Positions 34,636 to 43,818 are shown, numbered from the stretch's first letter. The stretch: DNA of 64,000 bases from Chryseobacterium sp. H1D6B (GCF_029892445.1 NZ_JARXVJ010000001.1:4402001-4466000); one strand, 5' to 3'. A program made the numbers and translations. The notes: generated from the letters alone by a model not told the origin.

Positions 34636-35289
34636 CTATTTCAAACTTACATTTCTCATCTGCCTCATGATCCAGTTATGTTTCTTATTCAAATAAGCTG
34701 ACGGACTTTTAGGATCGTATTTTTTAGGGTTGGGCAGAACGGCCGCTATCCATGCTGCTTCTGAGGCGGTAAGATCTTTAGAAGATTTTCCAAAGTAATA
34801 CTGTGCCGCCGCTTCTACTCCGAATACGCCGCGCCCCATTTCAATAGAATTAAGATATCTTTCTAAAATAATATCCTTCCCCCATACTTTTTCTATAATA
34901 AACGTATAAACCGTCTCCAATCCTTTTCTGAACCAGCTTCTGCCCTGCCAAAGAAATATATTTTTAGCCGTCTGCTGGGAAATCGTACTTCCGCCTCTTA
35001 TCTTTTTTCCTGCTTCATTGTGCTTCATCGCTTTTTCAATAGCATCATAATCGAAGCCGTCATGAACAAAGAATTTTTGGTCTTCTGAAGCAATCACTGC
35101 CTTTTTTACATTATTTCCCATATCATCATAAGAAATATAATCTCTATGGAGCTTCCCGTATTCGAAAAGCCCGCCGATCTGCGTTATGGTAATAGGCGGA
35201 TTAAAAAATCTGCCCCAGATGATGAATACAACATTCAAGATCAGAACTATAAATATAAACTGCTTTATTTTTTTCCACATAGCTTTCAA
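34636..35289 (-). CDS. mtgA: Monofunctional peptidoglycan glycosyltransferase
   Basis: 217 residues. One N-terminal TM (IKQFIFIVLILNVVFIIWG) and a GT51 domain with all five motifs: ASEDQKFFVHDGFD (catalytic Glu), RGGSTISQQTAKNIFL, RKGLETVYT, ILERYLNSIEMGRGVFGVEAAAQYYFG and ASEAAWIAAVLPNP. It polymerises lipid II into glycan strands at the outer face of the inner membrane. A minus-strand TATTTTTG box is at 35300-35307. Confidence 0.94.
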   Translation of the reverse strand: MKAMWKKIKQFIFIVLILNVVFIIWGRFFNPPITITQIGGLFEYGKLHRDYISYDDMGNNVKKAVIASEDQKFFVHDGFDYDAIEKAMKHNEAGKKIRGGSTISQQTAKNIFLWQGRSWFRKGLETVYTFIIEKVWGKDIILERYLNSIEMGRGVFGVEAAAQYYFGKSSKDLTASEAAWIAAVLPNPKKYDPKSPSAYLNKKHNWIMRQMRNVSLK

Positions 35290-35299
35290 AAAGGAAGTA

Positions 35300-35307
35300 C
35301 AAAAATA
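35300..35307 (-). promoter_or_regulatory. TAnnTTTG box for mtgA
   Basis: Minus-strand TATTTTTG, 10 nt before the ATG at 35289. Confidence 0.5.
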
Positions 35308-35323
35308 AAAAAAATATGCTCAG

Positions 35324-36370
35324 TTATTGTAATTCTTTCATGTAAGTAAGCTGATAATCCGGTAAAAGCTCAGGATGGAAAATTTTAATATAGTCTTTCA
35401 AAACAAGATCTGCCCTTACGACTCCGCTTTCGAAGAAATCATTTGCTTTTTGTTTTTCTTTACCGGTGATGACATATATTTTTCCTTTATTAAAGACATC
35501 TAATTTACTGTAGAAAGGGTTCATGCTAAGCATTTCTTTTTTTGAGGTATGGTTTCCTGCATTAATCCAATACTGTACACCTCCGGATTTTGCAAAAACT
35601 TCTTCAAAACTCATCGTTACTGATTTCTCTTCTGCATTATCTTTCAAAATATAACTGGCATTGGCATCTGAAATATAATTCGCGGTGTATGTTTTTCCCC
35701 CTGGAAGATACCAGATGTCGCCATACATTTCATTCGCCAGCACTACAGGTTTTGTCTGTGCTTTTAAGGCCAGCTGCTTGAGTTCGTCATAGTCTTTTTC
35801 AATCTTTGTAAACTTCTCATCAGCTTCTTTACTCTTTCCGAAAAGGGTCCCGAAAAGTTTTAAATAAGCTGTTTTTTCAAGAGGTTTCTGTTCCATATAT
35901 TCATCCAGGAAAACCACCTGAATTCCATTGTTTTTCAACAGCTGGTAGGTATTATCAAAACTTGCAATATAGTTGGTGAAAACAGCATCAGGTTTTAAAG
36001 AAATAATTTTCTCAACGTCATATTTCTGCTCGTTTCCTACATTTTGAATTTTATTTTCTTTAATTAAATTCTGAATCTTGTCAGAATAAATATATTCAGG
36101 ACTCGCTACTCCGACGATTAAGTTTTCAGCGCCTAATTGTGAAATATAGCCTGTCAAACTAGCATTCAGCAAGATAATTTTCTTAAAAGGAATCTGTTCT
36201 GCTTTAAAATCATAACTGAAATTTCCTGATTTAAGATGTAATATACTCTTATCTTCCTTGTATTGGAGCCTGTTTGAGATTACAATCGATTCTGAGGACG
36301 AAATTTTTTGCTCTCTTTTACAGGAGATTAGCGTGCAAAATGCAAATATTAGTAAAATTCTTAGTTTCAT
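35324..36370 (-). CDS. Metal-chelate ABC transporter substrate-binding lipoprotein (BtuF/FepB type)
   Basis: 348 residues. Lipobox TLISC; class III (helical backbone) binding-protein fold: IILLNASLTGYISQLGAENLIVGVASPEYIY, then QNVGNEQKYDVEKIISLKPDAVFTNYIASF (the KPDlv motif), FLDEYMEQKPLEKTAYLKLFG and QYWINAGNHTSKKEM. It binds a siderophore, heme or cobalamin-like chelate in the periplasm. No permease or ATPase genes are adjacent, so the cognate transporter lies elsewhere. The tRNA-Arg gene begins 47 nt upstream on the other strand. Confidence 0.87.
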   Translation of the reverse strand: MKLRILLIFAFCTLISCKREQKISSSESIVISNRLQYKEDKSILHLKSGNFSYDFKAEQIPFKKIILLNASLTGYISQLGAENLIVGVASPEYIYSDKIQNLIKENKIQNVGNEQKYDVEKIISLKPDAVFTNYIASFDNTYQLLKNNGIQVVFLDEYMEQKPLEKTAYLKLFGTLFGKSKEADEKFTKIEKDYDELKQLALKAQTKPVVLANEMYGDIWYLPGGKTYTANYISDANASYILKDNAEEKSVTMSFEEVFAKSGGVQYWINAGNHTSKKEMLSMNPFYSKLDVFNKGKIYVITGKEKQKANDFFESGVVRADLVLKDYIKIFHPELLPDYQLTYMKELQ

Positions 36371-36394
36371 CTTTCAAAGAAAGTAAAAAAGTCT

Positions 36395-36402
36395 TATATT
36401 TG
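36395..36402 (+). promoter_or_regulatory. TAnnTTTG box for tRNA-Arg
   Basis: Perfect TATATTTG, 15 nt before the tRNA 5' end. Confidence 0.65.
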
Positions 36403-36417
36403 CAAACCTTTAAGAAA

Positions 36418-36491
36418 GGCCTCGTGGCGCAACTGAATAGCGCATCTGATTACGGCTCAGAAGGTTACAGGTTTGAATCCTGTCGAGGTCA
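36418..36491 (+). tRNA. tRNA-Arg (anticodon ACG)
   Basis: The 74 nt fold as a full cloverleaf: acceptor GGCCTCG/CGAGGTC (one G-U), D-arm with GCGC stem, anticodon stem TCTGA/TCAGA with loop TTACGGC (anticodon ACG, read as ICG for CGN codons), variable AGGTT, T-arm ACAGG TTTGAAT CCTGT, discriminator A. The CCA end is not encoded. A perfect promoter box precedes and a strong hairpin terminator follows. The 3' end plus terminator is repeated, decayed, at 40888-40937. Confidence 0.96.
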
Positions 36492-36500
36492 CAAATAGAC

Positions 36501-36539
36501 AAATAGCGCCAACTAAAGACAGTTGGTGCTATTTTTTTT
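36501..36539 (+). terminator. Terminator after tRNA-Arg
   Basis: Fourteen-bp stem AAATAGCGCCAACT/AGTTGGTGCTATTT, loop AAAGAC, T8 tail. Confidence 0.92.
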
Positions 36540-36897
36540 AAGTTCTTTTTAATAAATTTCCAGTTCTTGAAATTCCAAAATATAGATTTTCTTACTCTTA
36601 GCTTAAAATACTTGATTAGCATATTCTAGTTTTTAATTCCTTCCTTTTTAGCTAAAGAGTAAAAATTGTGTCCTAACAAAATTACCAACTCCATTTCAAG
36701 ATAGAAAAAGCCGTACTACTGTTTCCGCGAAATGGAATAAGACAAATCATTTGAGACATATAATAAAGGAAGATGTGAGTATAACACAGGGAAAGCCATA
36801 CTCACAACAACATTAGATCGGATTACCAAGAAATAGAATAATTTAAGTAACATTTCTATTCTAAATCCATTACAAAGAAAGTTAATTTCTACCGTCT
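36540..36897. other. Intergenic region without recognised gene
   Basis: AT-rich, no coding frame above 30 residues with plausible start. It separates tRNA-Arg from the converging end of the LamG gene. No repeat or hairpin stands out. Confidence 0.5.
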
Positions 36898-37932
36898 TTA
36901 TTTTTTAATGATTTTTATTGTCTCAAGACCTTCTTCGGTTTTTACCCTAATCCAATAAGAAGCTGGAGTAAGAGATGCCAAATTAATTTCCGCTTCAATG
37001 CTGTTTATTTTTTGTGTTATAACAGTTTGCCCTAAAAAGTTAATCACTTCAACATTTAAAATGGGTTGTTTTGATTTCAGGAACAACTTGTTTACAGCAG
37101 GGTTAGGAAAGAATTTAAAATTGGTTGTTTTATCTACTGAGGATACATTTAAATAAGTAGAACAAGTAGTTCCGGTATTTATAATGCTATTGCCAACCCA
37201 GTTAGAGGAGTTTCCGTTTAAAGCAAAATCATTAAGAGTTCCATTGTAATTATTTCCGCTGCTGTCTTGCAAAGTTGTTACGGAAGCATTATTCGCATTA
37301 CCGATGCCCTGATTAAATTTATAGTATGCAATTAATCCTGCTTGCGGACCTGACAGTTCACAATTCATGTGGTTTGTTATTTCACTGGGAGACAAGGCTC
37401 TATTCCAGATCCTTACTTCATCTATAGTTCCTGTAAAACTATTTGCGGCATCATTAAAAGCGCCTAATCTAACCATGTTTCCCCCATCAACCGGATCAAC
37501 ATCAATATTGGTAGATATCAGTTGCCCATCTTTGTATAATTTCATTGTGGTAGCAGCAGTATCATAAGTTACTGCAACATGATGCCAGGTATTAATAGAC
37601 AAAGGAACACTGTCTTCTACAGCATACCAATCACCGTTATGCCCCGCAGAAAGTTTACCGGAACTATTGGGTATCCAGAAAGCGTGCAGTCCATCGGAAT
37701 CACCACCAGAGATAATATTATTTTGGCTATTTAAACTTTTTACATAAATCCACGCTTCTTTGGTATAAGATAAAGGCAAAATGCTTCCACAGCTTACATA
37801 ATCATTTACGCCATCAAAATCTAGCGCTACTCCTTGCTGGGAAAATCCAATTTGGAAAATCAAAAGAAAACAGGCAACCCAAAATTTTTGAAAATTTAGC
37901 TTGAATGGCGTTAAAAGTATTTTACTTTTCAT
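36898..37932 (-). CDS. LamG-domain T9SS-secreted protein
   Basis: 344 residues. Signal peptide ending GFSQ, then a concanavalin A-like LamG domain: ALDFDGVNDYVSCGSILPLSYTKEAWIYVKSL, NTWHHVAVTYDTAATTMKLYKDGQLI and FTGTIDEVRIWNRALSPSEI. The C-terminal ~75 residues are a T9SS type A sorting domain (FKFFPNPAVNKLFLKSKQPI ... ASYWIRVKTEEGLETIKIIKK). The protein is exported by T9SS and probably binds glycans or proteins at the surface. It is the first gene in the stretch bounded by the tRNA-Arg gene and the tRNA relic at 40.9 kb. Confidence 0.9.
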   Translation of the reverse strand: MKSKILLTPFKLNFQKFWVACFLLIFQIGFSQQGVALDFDGVNDYVSCGSILPLSYTKEAWIYVKSLNSQNNIISGGDSDGLHAFWIPNSSGKLSAGHNGDWYAVEDSVPLSINTWHHVAVTYDTAATTMKLYKDGQLISTNIDVDPVDGGNMVRLGAFNDAANSFTGTIDEVRIWNRALSPSEITNHMNCELSGPQAGLIAYYKFNQGIGNANNASVTTLQDSSGNNYNGTLNDFALNGNSSNWVGNSIINTGTTCSTYLNVSSVDKTTNFKFFPNPAVNKLFLKSKQPILNVEVINFLGQTVITQKINSIEAEINLASLTPASYWIRVKTEEGLETIKIIKK

Positions 37933-38041
37933 AATAATAATTTTATTAATTAAGTCACAAAATTGTGTTATTCTTCCGGCAATTCATACAAGGGTAAACC
38001 CCTGAATTGAAGATCGTATAATTTTCAATATGAGAAATTGA

Positions 38042-38049
38042 TACATTTG
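38042..38049 (+). promoter_or_regulatory. TAnnTTTG box for sensor kinase operon
   Basis: TACATTTG, 15 nt before the ATG at 38065. Confidence 0.55.
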
Positions 38050-38064
38050 TAGAAAAATACATAT

Positions 38065-40053
38065 ATGCCTGCGATTAAGAAAATCATATTCTTATTCATA
38101 ACTTTTTTCACATTATCATGTAGAGAAAAAAAGGAAAATTTTTATTTTGAAAAAGTAACTCCGCCAAAAGAAGAGCCTACAAAAGTTTGGTTAAGAAAAA
38201 ATGAAAACTATAACGCAGATAAAGAACGTTACCTGAAAGTCTTTTTGGACAACTATCAAAGTAAAATTGCTAAAAGTGATTATTCGAACGTATCCAAAAT
38301 TCTGGATTTAGTGACTACAAAATTTGTTTATTTTTATGATTTTGATCCTCGTCTTACCAAAGTTGTAAAAGAATTTAATGAAAGCTATAGGGACAAATTA
38401 CCACCATTAAAAACAATTTACATTGATAGTTATTATGGCAATTTAGAATTTGACAGAGACCATCTAAACAAGGCTAAGGATTACTTTTTAAAAATTACAG
38501 CTTTAGAGCCAGATGATTACAAAAGTTGCTACAAAATAGCCCGTGCTTATTATGACTTATCATATACTTATTTTGTTTTAGGGGATTTAAAAAACAGCAT
38601 AGAAGCGAATGAAAAATCAAGAAACTACTCCATAAGAATCAGAGATCAGGAAAGTATAGCTTCTGTAGAATCGAATTATGTCAATATTTACAAAGCAAAT
38701 GGTTCTTTTCAGAAGGCAGTCACAAGTGCGGATGAAGTGATAAAGGCATCTAAAGAAATCGGAAACACCTATGATTATTTTATGGGCAAATATAACAAAT
38801 GTTCTGTTTATAGTTTCTTTAATAAGCATCAGTTGAAAAATAAATACATCCACGAAACTTACAAAGAATATATAGCCAGCAAATATGATAATGATGTCCT
38901 TCTGCTTTGTATTTCTGATTACGAAATAGAAGCGTTAATTGAAGAAAATAATTTAAACGATGCCAAAATAGTTTTAGACAGAATAAAGCCTGTTGCAGAA
39001 AAAAATACCTCTCAAAATTGGCAAAAAGATTACCAAGCGACATTAGCTTTATATCAAATCACTAGAGATGTAAAAACGTGTAACACAAAATATATAGAAA
39101 ATTCACTGCCAAATTTACTGGAACATAAAAACTACGAAAGAGCCAACCTGTTTTACACTGTTTTATTAGAAAAAGCAATTCAAAGCAGAGATCTAGACAA
39201 AGTTGTTTTTTATAATAATGAAGTTTACCGTACAAAGGACAGCTTATCGAGCGCAAAAAGTAAGCTGATCAATTTAGAACTCACAGCAAAATATGAAACT
39301 AAAGAAAAAGAGCAGGAAATTAAACTTCAGCAAGAAACTATTATCAATAAAAATGCTGTTATTATGGCTTTAATACTCATTTTTATTGCATTGTTATTAG
39401 CAGTTATTATTTACTATTTAAAACAAAAACAAAAGAAATTGTCTTTAGAAAAAGAACGATCATTGCAATTTACTAAAAACCTTCTGGATAAAACAGAGGA
39501 AGAACGCAAAAGAATTGCATCTGACCTCCATGACAGTGTGAGCCATGAACTATTGTCGCTTAAGCATTCTTTTGAGGTAAGCCAACTTCAATTAAACGAA
39601 AAAGTGGACAGCATTATTAATGACATCAGAGCAATCAGCAGAAATTTACATCCCGTTCTGTTTGAAAAAATAGGACTCGAAGCCAGTTTAGAACAATTCA
39701 TAGAACGTATCCAAAATACACATCTTTTTATGATCTCATCCGAAATCAAATATCAGGACGGCCTCACAACTGAAAAAGAATTACAAATCTATAGAATTGT
39801 GCAGGAAGCTGTTTCAAATATTATAAAATACGCAGATGCTATCGCGGCAAAAGTAATTTTAACTGAAAATAAAGACAACGTTATTTTAGAAATTATGGAT
39901 AATGGAAAAGGGTTTAATGTAAAGGAAACTCTGGAAAAAAAGGATGCCTTTGGTTTACACAATATGATAGAAAGAAGCAAAGCAATTCGCGGACAAGCGC
40001 AAATCACATCAACCGATAAAGGCACAAGAATAGTGGTGCAAATAAAAAAATAA
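38065..40053 (+). CDS. TPR-containing sensor histidine kinase (NarX/HisKA_3 type)
   Basis: 662 residues. Lipobox-like TLSC near residue 18, then ~400 residues of helical TPR-like repeats facing the periplasm, one TM (MALILIFIALLLAVIIYYL, ~435-455), a coiled coil, and a HisKA_3 dimerisation box RIASDLHDSVSHELL with phospho-acceptor His489. The HATPase has IVQEAVSNIIKYADA (N box), IMDNGKGFNVKE (G1) and FGLHNMIERSKAIRG (G2). The partner is the NarL-type regulator 4 nt downstream. The stimulus is unknown; TPR sensors in Bacteroidota often bind peptides or proteins. Confidence 0.9.
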   Translation: MPAIKKIIFLFITFFTLSCREKKENFYFEKVTPPKEEPTKVWLRKNENYNADKERYLKVFLDNYQSKIAKSDYSNVSKILDLVTTKFVYFYDFDPRLTKVVKEFNESYRDKLPPLKTIYIDSYYGNLEFDRDHLNKAKDYFLKITALEPDDYKSCYKIARAYYDLSYTYFVLGDLKNSIEANEKSRNYSIRIRDQESIASVESNYVNIYKANGSFQKAVTSADEVIKASKEIGNTYDYFMGKYNKCSVYSFFNKHQLKNKYIHETYKEYIASKYDNDVLLLCISDYEIEALIEENNLNDAKIVLDRIKPVAEKNTSQNWQKDYQATLALYQITRDVKTCNTKYIENSLPNLLEHKNYERANLFYTVLLEKAIQSRDLDKVVFYNNEVYRTKDSLSSAKSKLINLELTAKYETKEKEQEIKLQQETIINKNAVIMALILIFIALLLAVIIYYLKQKQKKLSLEKERSLQFTKNLLDKTEEERKRIASDLHDSVSHELLSLKHSFEVSQLQLNEKVDSIINDIRAISRNLHPVLFEKIGLEASLEQFIERIQNTHLFMISSEIKYQDGLTTEKELQIYRIVQEAVSNIIKYADAIAAKVILTENKDNVILEIMDNGKGFNVKETLEKKDAFGLHNMIERSKAIRGQAQITSTDKGTRIVVQIKK

Positions 40054-40057
40054 TACA

Positions 40058-40684
40058 ATGAAAATTCTAGTTGCCGACGATCATCCTTTAACCCTGAACG
40101 GAACTGTTTCTTACCTTACCAATTTGGGTTATAACGTCGTTATTGCTTGCTCTAATGGAACTGCAGCACTTAATTACATTCAGGTTTATTTGCCGGATGT
40201 AGCTGTTTTAGATTTAAATATGCCGGGTTTGGACGGATTGGAAGTGGCAAAAAAAGTAATGGAAAATAAATGGCGTACTAAAGTGATCATCCTTACCATG
40301 CACAATGAAATTGGAGTTCTGAACAAAGCAAAAGAATTTGAAGTAGATGGTTATATTTTAAAAGAAAAAGCTACTCCTGATTTAGAAAAATGTATGCAAG
40401 AAATTGCTTTAGGAAAGAAATATTATTCTGGAGCTTTACTTCAAAATTACACGATAGAACACACAGATAACCCCGGCAAACTAAATCTATTAACCCTTTC
40501 TGAAAGAAAAATAATAGAATTAATAGCTGCTCAAAAAACCAGTAAGCAAATTGCAGAACTTCTTTTCCTGTCCGAAAAAACAGTAGAAGGACACCGTACC
40601 AGAATTATAGAAAAATTGGGTATTCCAAAAGAAAAAAATGCATTACTGATTTGGGCAATACAGAATTATAAAAAATCCCTGTAG
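40058..40684 (+). CDS. NarL/LuxR-family response regulator
   Basis: 208 residues. Receiver domain with DD at 7-8, phospho-acceptor Asp52 (VLDLNMPG), Thr in ILTMHNE and Lys in YILKEKA. C-terminal LuxR-type HTH: NLLTLSERKIIELIAAQKTSKQIAELLFLSEKTVEGHRTRIIEKLGI. It is translated right after the kinase gene (4-nt gap) and is its obvious partner. Targets unknown; the neighbouring LamG adhesin and hydrolase are candidates by position only. Confidence 0.93.
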   Translation: MKILVADDHPLTLNGTVSYLTNLGYNVVIACSNGTAALNYIQVYLPDVAVLDLNMPGLDGLEVAKKVMENKWRTKVIILTMHNEIGVLNKAKEFEVDGYILKEKATPDLEKCMQEIALGKKYYSGALLQNYTIEHTDNPGKLNLLTLSERKIIELIAAQKTSKQIAELLFLSEKTVEGHRTRIIEKLGIPKEKNALLIWAIQNYKKSL

Positions 40685-40828
40685 ACTTAAAAATAATTAT
40701 TAAAAATGAAAGATATCTTTCACCAAATTACAAGCATACGGGAACATTATTTTTTGTTCCAAGTATGAATATATTGGATGGATTTTCGGGGTAAATTATT
40801 AGATTTAGAAACTTACAACTTATTATCT

Positions 40829-40879
40829 TTAATCTGGCTTAAACGAACCAAATCATCGATAAAAGTGTTTGAAGATACG
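40829..40879 (+). repeat. 51-bp direct repeat, copy A
   Basis: Identical to 43051-43101 at 48 of 51 positions, same orientation. It starts TTAATCTG and ends GAAGATACG. The two copies flank the hypothetical 41092-41379 and the hydrolase gene. Confidence 0.85.
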
Positions 40880-40887
40880 CTCGTCTT

Positions 40888-40937
40888 GGTCACAAATAAC
40901 TAAATGACGCCAGCTAAAAACAGTTGGCGTCATTTTT
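40888..40937 (+). repeat. Decayed copy of the tRNA-Arg 3' end and terminator
   Basis: 40 of 50 bases match 36487-36536. GGTCACAAATA is exact, and the 14-bp terminator stem is kept with compensatory changes (AAATGACGCCAGCT/AGTTGGCGTCATTT) and at the same 9-nt distance. The rest of the tRNA is not recognisable upstream. Attachment-site remnant or a dead second tRNA-Arg gene. Confidence 0.7.
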
Positions 40938-41091
40938 ATTTAATTAGGATAATTATCTTTTAGATGACAATATTTTTTCATAATGCTTTAATTTATCTTA
41001 TTGGCCTGAGAGCTGTCACCGTTTGATTTCCAAATTTCAATCGATTGACCTTATTCTTTAGGAAACATGAGTTTCAAAGACTTTTCAGGAA

Positions 41092-41379
41092 TTAAAAATT
41101 GATTTTCTGCGTATTCTCACCACTGCTCATCACAATAAAAGCCTGATCTTTATCTACTGATCCAAATATAAAGGAAGTAAAACCAAGACTGTATCCGATA
41201 TATCTGAATACTATATCATTTTTATAGGTCCAAAGTGAAAATACAAGTTTATCCTTATCTTCTCCCTTGTTAAAAACATTTTTGCTCATCTCCTTAGATA
41301 ATATAACATGTGAATCTGTTTTATAGTCTTCCATTAAAGATATGTTCTGGTTTGATGTTCCATCCATATTTATTTTCAA
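41092..41379 (-). CDS. Small hypothetical protein or gene fragment
   Basis: 95 residues, starting MKINMDGTSNQN and ending SSGENTQKINF. No signal peptide, membrane segment or known motif. VFSLWTYKNDIVFRYIGYSL reads as beta-rich, like the C-terminal piece of a larger domain. It sits alone within the stretch bounded by the 51-bp repeats, so it may be a relic. I do not recognise it. Confidence 0.35.
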   Translation of the reverse strand: MKINMDGTSNQNISLMEDYKTDSHVILSKEMSKNVFNKGEDKDKLVFSLWTYKNDIVFRYIGYSLGFTSFIFGSVDKDQAFIVMSSGENTQKINF

Positions 41380-41603
41380 TAATAAGTTTGCTAATCATAG
41401 GAGGATCTAGTATTGTTTACTCGGCATATCAGGAACATTAATTTAGAAAGAAATGAGAGTAAGGGTTATGCAAAAAAAAGTTGGTGACCTATATTTTTTA
41501 AAGACAATGTAACTAATTAATCATCATCTTTGTCTTTCATATAATAAACTTCATCTAAAGACAAAGAAACCTCTAAAATATACAAATAGAAAGCTATAAA
41601 AAT

Positions 41604-42902
41604 ATGAAATCCCTATATATAATTCTTTTGCTTTTAACAGCACAAATTGTGCAAAGTCAAACACCACAAGGTCATTATGAAGGTGCCTTAACGCGGAACG
41701 GGTCTGTCCAGTTAATTTCATTTGATTTTAATCATGATAAAACAACTTACGATATACCGGAAATTGGCTATATGGATGTCACTCCAGAAAAAATATCGCA
41801 GAATAAGGATACTTTGAATATAAAGATATTCTATGGCGATTTCTATTGTTTTTCAGATCCTAAAACAGGAGATCTAACTGGGGTAAGCAAGAATACAAAA
41901 CCTGAAATGAGGATCCATCTGAAAAAAACAGAGGCCAAAGAAAAAAACTTTACAGAAGAAGAAATCAAATTTTCAAATGCAGCTATTTCCCTCTCAGGAG
42001 TTTTGTACAAGCCCAAAAAATCTGATAAGCCTGTTCCTTATGTGATTTTGGTACATCGCTCCGGATGGGAAAACAGGGATACACCGTGGTATCATTCCCT
42101 GGCTTATATTCTGGCAAGCAAAGGAATTGGCGTTTTACTTTATGATAAACGGGGCACTGGTAAATCAACAGGTAATTTTTCATCGGCTGATTTCAATGAC
42201 TTTGCAGAAGATGCTGCTTCCGCCTTTAATTATCTGAAAGCACGAAATGATCTGAATTATGCCAGAATAGGCTTCTTGGGCGCAAGCCAGGGCGGATGGG
42301 TTGTACCATTGGCTTCCAATAAAGTCTCCGATTGCGGGTTTGCCGTTTTAATCGTAGGTCCCGCAGTTTCTCTCTACGAACAGGATATTAATCGGGTTCA
42401 GTATACCTTGACCGAGGAAGGATACTCAAAAGAATCCATTAATGCGGCCCTTCATTATTCTGGACTTTTTTTTAAATATATTCAGAGTAATACTGCAAAA
42501 GACTGGGAAACTCTTAAGAAATATGCCTCTGAAATAAAAGGCGAAAAATGGATAGACCAGCTCGATATCCCTCAATCCCAGACCGGAGACGATGTCTTAT
42601 GGTGGAGAAAAAACAAGTATGACCCTAAAGAAGCTTTAAGTACCATAAAATGTCCAGTATTAAGTATTTTGGGGGAGAAAGATGTATTGGTGCCGCCCGC
42701 AGAGAACAAAAGCAAAATGGAAACTTACCTTACAAAGGCAGGCGTGAAACACAAAATCATTATCATAAAAGATTGCGGACACGACATGATCACACAAGGT
42801 AAGATAAATGGTCCAGAAGAAAACTGGCCCTATACCTATTGGCAATGGCAGAAACAGCCACAGGAATTTGTTAATTCAATTTTTGAATTTATAAAAAAAT
42901 AA
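41604..42902 (+). CDS. Secreted alpha/beta hydrolase
   Basis: 432 residues with a signal peptide ending IVQSQ. A ~100-residue N-terminal beta domain is followed by the hydrolase fold: PVPYVILVHRSGWENRDTPWY (oxyanion region), GVLLYDKRGTGKSTG, nucleophile elbow GFLGASQGGWV (GxSxG), acid loop LSILGEKDVLVPP and IKDCGHDMITQ with the catalytic His. It resembles acyl-peptidase or esterase-type DUF3887/S9-like secreted hydrolases. The gene lies between the two 51-bp direct repeats, so it may have arrived as a unit. Confidence 0.88.
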   Translation: MKSLYIILLLLTAQIVQSQTPQGHYEGALTRNGSVQLISFDFNHDKTTYDIPEIGYMDVTPEKISQNKDTLNIKIFYGDFYCFSDPKTGDLTGVSKNTKPEMRIHLKKTEAKEKNFTEEEIKFSNAAISLSGVLYKPKKSDKPVPYVILVHRSGWENRDTPWYHSLAYILASKGIGVLLYDKRGTGKSTGNFSSADFNDFAEDAASAFNYLKARNDLNYARIGFLGASQGGWVVPLASNKVSDCGFAVLIVGPAVSLYEQDINRVQYTLTEEGYSKESINAALHYSGLFFKYIQSNTAKDWETLKKYASEIKGEKWIDQLDIPQSQTGDDVLWWRKNKYDPKEALSTIKCPVLSILGEKDVLVPPAENKSKMETYLTKAGVKHKIIIIKDCGHDMITQGKINGPEENWPYTYWQWQKQPQEFVNSIFEFIKK

Positions 42903-43224
42903 AGCAAATAAAAAATGCAGCAGAAAAACGGTTTTATCTGATCAGAAATTTCGAATCATTTTGGTGTATCAAAGTAAAATAATATATCGTAATTAAGCAG
43001 AATAATATTATAAATAATTGTTTGATATAAAAGAAGGTTGTAATTCTTTATTAATCTGACTTAAACGGACCAAATCATCCATAAAAGTGTTTGAAGATAC
43101 GATTATTATTCAAATTTAGTAATCTATGCCAGCTGCTTATCCAGTAAAGCTATTGCAAGGCTAGACAGTCAATATCACTGAAATTTATAAAATATTTGGT
43201 ACAATATCAAAATTTTAAATAAAA
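42903..43224. other. Intergenic region holding repeat copy B
   Basis: No gene seen. It contains the second 51-bp repeat (43051-43101) and ends at the terminator of the converging DUF2911 gene. Confidence 0.6.
43051..43101 (+). repeat. 51-bp direct repeat, copy B
   Basis: Three mismatches to 40829-40879. Similarity stops just after GAAGATACG, where copy A runs into the tRNA relic and copy B into unrelated AT-rich sequence. Confidence 0.85.
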
Positions 43225-43248
43225 AAAATCCCGGATTAACGGGATTTT
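43222..43248 (-). terminator. Intrinsic terminator after DUF2911 gene
   Basis: Nine-bp perfect stem AAAATCCCG/CGGGATTTT, 6-nt loop, A-run on the left giving a U tract on the minus strand. Confidence 0.85.
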
Positions 43249-43264
43249 CTTTTCATATTTGGAT

Positions 43265-43783
43265 TTATTTGATCTCTACAGGAACTGAGATTTTATCCCA
43301 ATCCATTGTGAATCCATTATTGTTTATTTTATAAACTAAAGTTTCCTGTGTTGCTGGTAAAGCTTTCGTTTTTACATCAACACGTAAAGCATCTTTAGAT
43401 TCTTCGTATTTGTAAGCACCCCATTGTTTTGGTTCTTTGTTAAAAATCGCAGTCCAGGTTCCGCTTTCTTTAGGAATTAAGAAAAAGCTGTATTTACCTG
43501 CAGGCAGTTTTTTACCCTGAACAGTAATATCTTTATCTGTTTCAAAAGTAGTTGCTTCATTGGCACCCGCGCGCCAAACTTTATTATAAGCTTCTAGACC
43601 ACCCCAGATGGTACGCCCTTTTACAGAAGGACTGCTATAAGCTATGGTAATGTTTGCATCTTTAATTTTTCCCGTTGCAGTAGCTGGAGGGCTGGCAGGT
43701 TTTTTAGTGTCCTGTGCAAAAGCATTCATGGAGATTGTCATTGTCGCAACAAGGACAACAGCAGATTTAATGATCGTTTTCAT
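43265..43783 (-). CDS. DUF2911 periplasmic protein
   Basis: 172 residues. Signal peptide ending NAFAQ, a Pro/Ala linker, then the DUF2911 core: ANITIAYSSPSVKGRTIWGGLEAYNKVWRAGANEATTFE, LPAGKYSFFLIPKESGTWTAIFNK and WGAYKYEESKDALRV. The VKGR.iWG.l.p...vWR.GANeaT motif is unmistakable. Function unknown for the family. It lies 35 nt downstream of the symporter gene with its own terminator. Confidence 0.92.
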   Translation of the reverse strand: MKTIIKSAVVLVATMTISMNAFAQDTKKPASPPATATGKIKDANITIAYSSPSVKGRTIWGGLEAYNKVWRAGANEATTFETDKDITVQGKKLPAGKYSFFLIPKESGTWTAIFNKEPKQWGAYKYEESKDALRVDVKTKALPATQETLVYKINNNGFTMDWDKISVPVEIK

Positions 43784-43818
43784 ACTATTTTTATTTATTT
43801 GTTTTAGTTGTTGTTCGT

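Noticed and set aside
40058..40684. CRISPR or phage regulator role for the NarL-type gene
   Set aside because: It is directly paired with a sensor kinase in the same operon, so an ordinary two-component role is the better reading.
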